DNA from: Claveliimonas bilis
GTDB lineage: Bacteria > Bacillota > Clostridia > Lachnospirales > Lachnospiraceae
Length of the DNA stretch: 64,000 bases
Assembly (NCBI RefSeq): GCF_020892095.1
Contig: NZ_AP024845.1
Location: forward strand, 2,728,001 to 2,792,000
Direction of reading: 5' to 3'
The notes under the pieces were generated by a model. It made no database searches. It had not been told where the DNA came from and saw nothing but the letters and a program-made list of their open reading frames with translations. Numbering within the stretch: the stretch's first letter is position 1; each line of letters opens with the position of its first letter. The translations under genes and the position numbers were made by a program. Below are positions 59,652 to 64,000 of this stretch, one piece after another.

Positions 59652-61106
59652 CTACATATTCGTATATCCCATCAGATACTGATCCACCTCACGGGCGCAC
59701 TGCCGGCCTTCGGCGATGGCCCAGACAACGAGTGACTGGCCGCGGCGCACATCCCCGGCTGTGAATACTTTTTCTTTGCCGGCTGCAAAAGAGGAGGGGG
59801 CAGTGGAAATCGTGCCCCGGGCTGTGCGCTCCAATTGAAATGCGTCAGTGATATAATCCTCACATCCGGTAAAGCCGGCTGCAATGAGCAGAAGATCAGC
59901 TTCTATGATCTGTTCACTGTCTTTTACTTCTGTCATCTTACCGTTTTCAAACCGGACGTTGACTGTGCGAATGCCTGTCAGATGGCCTTTTTCGTCGGAT
60001 AAAAATTCTTTGACTGTTGTCTCATATATACGGGGATCATGTCCGAAGAGAGCACAGGCTTCTTCCTGACCGTAATCTGTCTTACAGATCCTGGGCCATT
60101 CAGGCCATGGATTGGATGCCAGGCGTTCATCCGGAAGTTTCGGCATCATTTCAATCTGGGTGACAGAGGTGCAGCCCTGGCGGATGCAGGTGCCGACACA
60201 GTCGTTCCCGGTATCACCGCCTCCTACAATGACTACCTTTTTCCCTTTGGCAGAGATGGGAGATGTCTGATCCATCAGATGTTTGGTGGCGGCAGTCAGG
60301 AAGTCCACGGCGAAATAAATCCCTTTTACCTGGCGGTTTTCACCGACCAGATCCCGCGGCTTTTTGGAGCCGCAGCAAAGAACCACGGCATCATAATCTT
60401 TCAGGATTTTTTTTGCGTCTATATTTTTCCCTACATCTGCATTTGTAACAAAGCGGATCCCTTCTGTCTCCATAAGAGAGAGACGACGGAGCACGATGGA
60501 TTTATCCAGCTTCATATTTGGAATGCCGTACATAAGAAGTCCGCCGGGACGGTCTTCCCGTTCGAATACAGTAACCTGATGTCCACGTTGATTCAGCTGA
60601 TCAGCAACGGCAAGCCCTGCAGGACCGCTGCCGATGACGGCTACGGTTTTTCCGGTGCGTACGGGCGGAATGACAGGCTGCATATTTCCTGATGCAAAGC
60701 CGGTTTCGATGATGAAAAGTTCATTGTCTTTAATGGTAACCGGATCATCATTCAGACCGCATATGCAGGCTTTTTCGCAGAGCGCAGGACATACGCGCCC
60801 GGTAAATTCCGGGAAATTGTTTGTTTTTCTAAGGCGCCAAAGAGCCTGTGAAAAATTTCCGTGATAGACTTCATCGTTCCACTCCGGGATCAGGTTGTGA
60901 AGAGGACAGCCTGTAACCATTCCCTTAAGGACAAGGGCGGACTGGCAGAAGGGAACGCCGCAGTTCATACAGCGCGCCCCCTGTTTTTGCCGTTCCTCTG
61001 CGGAAAGGGGCGGATGAAATTCATGATAATCCTGAATCCGCTCTTTTGGAGCAGAGGATGGATTTTCTGTTCGTTGATATTCTAAAAAACCAGTTGGTTT
61101 TCCCAT
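59652..61106 (-). CDS. gltD: glutamate synthase small subunit
   Basis: 484 residues, NADPH-dependent electron-supplying subunit of glutamate synthase. N-terminal iron-sulfur region CMNCGVPFCQ, GCPLHNLIPEWN, CPALCEKACICG; FAD site VIGSGPAGLAVADQLNQRGH; NADPH site VIVGGGDTGNDCVGT; AGDVRRGQSLVVWAI near the end. It lies 21 bases after gltB on the same strand. Electrons pass through its clusters to GltB. Confidence 0.96.
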   Translation of the reverse strand: MGKPTGFLEYQRTENPSSAPKERIQDYHEFHPPLSAEERQKQGARCMNCGVPFCQSALVLKGMVTGCPLHNLIPEWNDEVYHGNFSQALWRLRKTNNFPEFTGRVCPALCEKACICGLNDDPVTIKDNELFIIETGFASGNMQPVIPPVRTGKTVAVIGSGPAGLAVADQLNQRGHQVTVFEREDRPGGLLMYGIPNMKLDKSIVLRRLSLMETEGIRFVTNADVGKNIDAKKILKDYDAVVLCCGSKKPRDLVGENRQVKGIYFAVDFLTAATKHLMDQTSPISAKGKKVVIVGGGDTGNDCVGTCIRQGCTSVTQIEMMPKLPDERLASNPWPEWPRICKTDYGQEEACALFGHDPRIYETTVKEFLSDEKGHLTGIRTVNVRFENGKMTEVKDSEQIIEADLLLIAAGFTGCEDYITDAFQLERTARGTISTAPSSFAAGKEKVFTAGDVRRGQSLVVWAIAEGRQCAREVDQYLMGYTNM

Positions 61107-61127
61107 AAGATCAGTTCCTCCTTCGGC

Positions 61128-64000
61128 TTATTTCTGGATTTCATAGAATGCTTCCAGCGCGGCATCCTCGTGTGAGAGCCCTTTTTCTTCATATTTGCTG
61201 ATCGCATGAAGCATCTTTTGATAATCATTGGGAAGGATTTTCTTAAATCCCGGAAGATAAGCGTCAAAGTGTTCCAGGATATCTCTGGCAAGAAGAGAGG
61301 AAGTCTCTTTTTCATAATCCTTCAAAATATTTTTTAATTCTGCAATATCATGCTTTTCTGTCATTTCGGACATGGTAACCATTTCTTTGTTCAGTTTCTT
61401 ATAAAGCTGATGTTCAAGATCCAGGACATAGGCAATGCCCCCGCTCATTCCGGCGGCAAAGTTTTTCCCGGTTGGTCCCAGGATCACTGCACATCCGCCG
61501 GTCATATATTCCAGACCGTGGTCGCCGCAGCCTTCGGATACTGCTGTAGCCCCTGAGTTGCGGACACAGAAACGTTCTCCGGCTACGCCGCATACATAAG
61601 CTTTCCCGGAAGTGGCCCCGTAGAGAGCAACATTTCCGATAATAATATTTTCAGAAGCAGAAAAGGTGCTGCCCTTGGGCGGATAGACAACCAGTTTTCC
61701 GCCGGAGAGTCCCTTGCCGAAATAATCATTGGCGTCACCCTCCAAAGTAAGGGTCAGGCCTTTTGGGATAAAAGCGCCAAAGGACTGTCCGCCTCCGCCC
61801 TGACAGTGTACAGTGAAGGTGTCTTCTTTCAGCGTATCCTGGAAGTTTTCTGTAATGACAGAACCGAGAATCGTGCCGACAGTACGGTTTACACTGTTCA
61901 CCTGGATGGATTCACTGTGCTTTTTGCCTGTTTTCAGTGCCTTTGCAAAGCGGGGCAGTAAGATGGATTCATCAATGGTTTTTTCCAGTTCAAAGTTATA
62001 AACATCTTCCGGATGAAAATGGATCGCACTTTCTTCTGGGAAGGAAGAGAGAATGCGGGACAGATCAATGCCGCGTCGGGAGGAACCGTCCGGTTCATGA
62101 CGCATAGTCAGGCATTCTGTATGACCTGTCATTTCAGCGAGAGTTGCAAAGCCAAGTTTTGCCATGATCTCTCGTAATTCCTCTGCAATAAACAACATAA
62201 AATTCATGACATATTCCGGTTTCCCGCGGAAGCGCTTCCGCAGACATTCGTTCTGTGTAGCCACACCGACAGGACAGGTGTCCAGATTGCAGACGCGCAT
62301 CATCATGCAGCCCAGTGTAACAAGGGGTGCGGTGGCAAATCCAAATTCCTCTGCACCAAGAAGAGATGCGATGGCAACATCACGGCCGCTCATGAGTTTG
62401 CCGTCCGTTTCAAGGATGACACGGCTTCTTAAATGGTTTCGGATCAGCGTCTGATGAGTTTCAGACAGTCCCAGTTCCCAGGGCAGTCCTGCATGGTGGA
62501 TGGAGCTTTGGGGAGCGGCGCCCGTTCCTCCGTCGTGACCGGAGATAAGAACAACCTGTGCGCCTGCCTTTGCAACACCGGATGCAATGGTGCCGACGCC
62601 TGCCTCGGAGACAAGTTTCACGGCGATACGTGCTTTCCGGTTTGCATTTTTCAGATCATAAATAAGCTGCGCCAGATCTTCAATGGAATAAATATCGTGA
62701 TGAGGCGGAGGCGAGATCAGGGATACGCCGGGGGTAGAGTGCCTGGTCTTGGCAATCCACGGATACACCTTTTTACCGGGCAGATGTCCGCCTTCGCCGG
62801 GCTTTGCGCCCTGTGCCATTTTGATCTGAATTTCTTTGGCGCTGACCAGATATTCACTGGTGACTCCAAATCGTCCTGAAGCGACCTGCTTGATGGCGCT
62901 GTTTTTTTCTGTACCCAGCCGTTCCGGTTTTTCGCCGCCTTCACCGGAGTTAGATTTTCCGCCCAGGCGGTTCATGGCGATTGCCAGACATTCGTGGGCT
63001 TCTTCGGAGATAGAGCCGTAGGACATTGCTCCGGTTTTAAAATGTTTTACAATTTCGGATGCAGGCTCCACCTCTTCAATGGGAATCCCGCCGTTTTCCG
63101 GATACTGAAATTTAAGAAGTCCTCGGAGTGTATGCGGTTTATTTTCATCATCTACCATGGCAGTATATTCCTTGAAGCGTTTGTAATCTCCAGTTTGGAC
63201 TGCCTGCTGCAGAGCGACGATAACAGCCGGATTATAGAGGTGATCTTCTTTGTCATCGCCGGTTCTTAAACGGTGGAAGCCGGTACTGTCCAAAGTGGTA
63301 TCCACACCCAGACCCAGGGGGTCAAAGGCATGGTTGTGCCGTGCAATGACATCCTCATTGATTTCCTTCAGGCCGATTCCGCCCACACGGCTTACAGTGT
63401 TGGTGAAATAGCGGTCAATGACCTCCCGGCTGATTCCCACGGCTTCAAAAATCTGGGCAGACTGATAAGACTGAAGGGTGGAAATTCCCATTTTCGCCGC
63501 GATTTTGACAATGCCGTGAAGGATAGCTTCATTGTAATCGTGGATGGCTGTGTGGTAGTCTTTGTCCAGCACACCTTTGTCGATCATTTCTGAAATACAT
63601 TCGTGAGCCAGATAGGGGTGTACTGCTCTTGCGCCGTAGCCCAGGATTGCTGCAAACTGATGCACATCTCTTGGTTCAGCGCTTTCCAGAATGATGGAAA
63701 CAGCTGTCCTTTTCTTTGTGCGCACAAGATGCTGCTCCATGGCAGAGACAGCCAGTAAAGAAGGAATGGCTACATGATTTTCATCCACGCCACGGTCAGA
63801 GAGAATGAGAATATTTGCCCCCTTTGTATAGGCCCGGTCACAGCTGACAAAAAGCTGATCCAAAGCCCGATCCAGCGATGTGTTTTTAAAGTATAAAAGA
63901 GAAATGACAGCGCTTTTAAAGCCGGGGCGATCCAGAGATTTGATCTTCATCAGGTCAACGCCGGTCAGGATAGGATTTTGTACCTCCAGAACTGTACAGT
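61128..64000 (-). CDS. gltB: glutamate synthase large subunit, C-terminal two-thirds (cut by window end)
   Basis: The reverse-strand frame stays open to base 64000, so the start and the glutaminase-type amidotransferase domain lie beyond. Present are the central domain and the FMN synthase domain (GGKSNSGEGGEKPER, MAQGAKPGEGGHLPG, SGHDGGTGAAP), the 3Fe-4S cysteines in CMMMRVCNLDTCPVG, and the C-terminal beta-helix GXGXG domain (VHCQGGGGQSFGAF, GEANDY-like EGDANDYFGKGLSGG, GVAGERFCVRNSGATA). Converts glutamine + 2-oxoglutarate to two glutamates. In operon with gltD downstream. Confidence 0.96.
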   Translation of the reverse strand, partial: CTVLEVQNPILTGVDLMKIKSLDRPGFKSAVISLLYFKNTSLDRALDQLFVSCDRAYTKGANILILSDRGVDENHVAIPSLLAVSAMEQHLVRTKKRTAVSIILESAEPRDVHQFAAILGYGARAVHPYLAHECISEMIDKGVLDKDYHTAIHDYNEAILHGIVKIAAKMGISTLQSYQSAQIFEAVGISREVIDRYFTNTVSRVGGIGLKEINEDVIARHNHAFDPLGLGVDTTLDSTGFHRLRTGDDKEDHLYNPAVIVALQQAVQTGDYKRFKEYTAMVDDENKPHTLRGLLKFQYPENGGIPIEEVEPASEIVKHFKTGAMSYGSISEEAHECLAIAMNRLGGKSNSGEGGEKPERLGTEKNSAIKQVASGRFGVTSEYLVSAKEIQIKMAQGAKPGEGGHLPGKKVYPWIAKTRHSTPGVSLISPPPHHDIYSIEDLAQLIYDLKNANRKARIAVKLVSEAGVGTIASGVAKAGAQVVLISGHDGGTGAAPQSSIHHAGLPWELGLSETHQTLIRNHLRSRVILETDGKLMSGRDVAIASLLGAEEFGFATAPLVTLGCMMMRVCNLDTCPVGVATQNECLRKRFRGKPEYVMNFMLFIAEELREIMAKLGFATLAEMTGHTECLTMRHEPDGSSRRGIDLSRILSSFPEESAIHFHPEDVYNFELEKTIDESILLPRFAKALKTGKKHSESIQVNSVNRTVGTILGSVITENFQDTLKEDTFTVHCQGGGGQSFGAFIPKGLTLTLEGDANDYFGKGLSGGKLVVYPPKGSTFSASENIIIGNVALYGATSGKAYVCGVAGERFCVRNSGATAVSEGCGDHGLEYMTGGCAVILGPTGKNFAAGMSGGIAYVLDLEHQLYKKLNKEMVTMSEMTEKHDIAELKNILKDYEKETSSLLARDILEHFDAYLPGFKKILPNDYQKMLHAISKYEEKGLSHEDAALEAFYEIQK

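Noticed and set aside
1-64000. CRISPR array, cas genes, restriction-modification or a prophage
   Set aside because: No set of regularly spaced identical repeats and no cas, methylase or phage structural proteins were seen. The only mobile region is the degenerate integrative element.

Overview
The window looks like a chromosomal segment of a low-to-mid GC anaerobic Firmicute, most likely of the family Lachnospiraceae. The evidence is a fused 2-hydroxyacyl-CoA dehydratase/activase-type protein, a Re-type citrate synthase paired with a type II isocitrate dehydrogenase, the order pta-ackA-yceD-rpmF...plsX-acpP-rnc-smc-ftsY, Rex, AGGAGG-type ribosome sites and frequent TTG/GTG starts. Species cannot be read from the sequence.

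Layout: 1-6.6 kb holds a truncated CoA-dehydratase activase gene, a catalytically dead rhomboid-like membrane protein, pyruvate kinase, diaminopimelate decarboxylase, a lipoprotein and a DUF169 protein. 6.7-16.6 kb is a degenerate integrative element of Tn916/Tn1549-like ancestry. It keeps two conjugation-related genes (one a fusion), an AT-rich two-component/ABC-transporter cargo, small regulators, an Xis-like protein and a tyrosine integrase. It sits in the anticodon region of a host tRNA-Leu(CAA) gene, which it splits, and it carries its own complete tRNA-Leu(CAA) gene. 16.8-24.6 kb: polA, coaE, a YycJ-type hydrolase, degV, tmcAL (reverse) and mgtE. 24.7-37.4 kb: acetate production (pta, ackA), yceD-rpmF, a PfkB sugar kinase, an FKBP-type protein (reverse), fatty-acid and phospholipid genes (plsX, acpP), rnc, smc, ftsY and a threonine ammonia-lyase. 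37.5-40.9 kb: Re-citrate synthase, GntR regulator and icd, apparently an oxidative route to 2-oxoglutarate with a palindromic operator in its promoter. 41-45 kb: a PstS-like lipoprotein with its two half-domains in swapped order, polyphosphate kinase and CorA, behind a Pho-box-like promoter. 45-55.5 kb: an ABC-F protein, rex, NAD(P)HX repair, alanine racemase, MazF, a CBS protein, YebC, a CFI-box protein, an O-acetylhomoserine sulfhydrylase and a ClpP-like protease. 55.7-58.2 kb: ArsR, a C_GCAxxG_C_C protein, a double-rhodanese lipoprotein and a TVP38-type membrane protein. 58.4-64 kb: an Rpn-type PD-(D/E)XK protein and reverse-strand gltB (cut by the window end) and gltD.

Functional links: gltBD uses the 2-oxoglutarate that Re-citrate synthase and isocitrate dehydrogenase would make, although no aconitase gene is visible here. 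Pta-AckA, pyruvate kinase and Rex fit a fermentative metabolism. The strongest unusual signals are the split host tRNA with an element-borne tRNA of the same anticodon, the fused conjugation gene, the swapped-order PstS, a roughly 255-nt candidate structured RNA before xis, and the ArsR/rhodanese/TVP38 operon.
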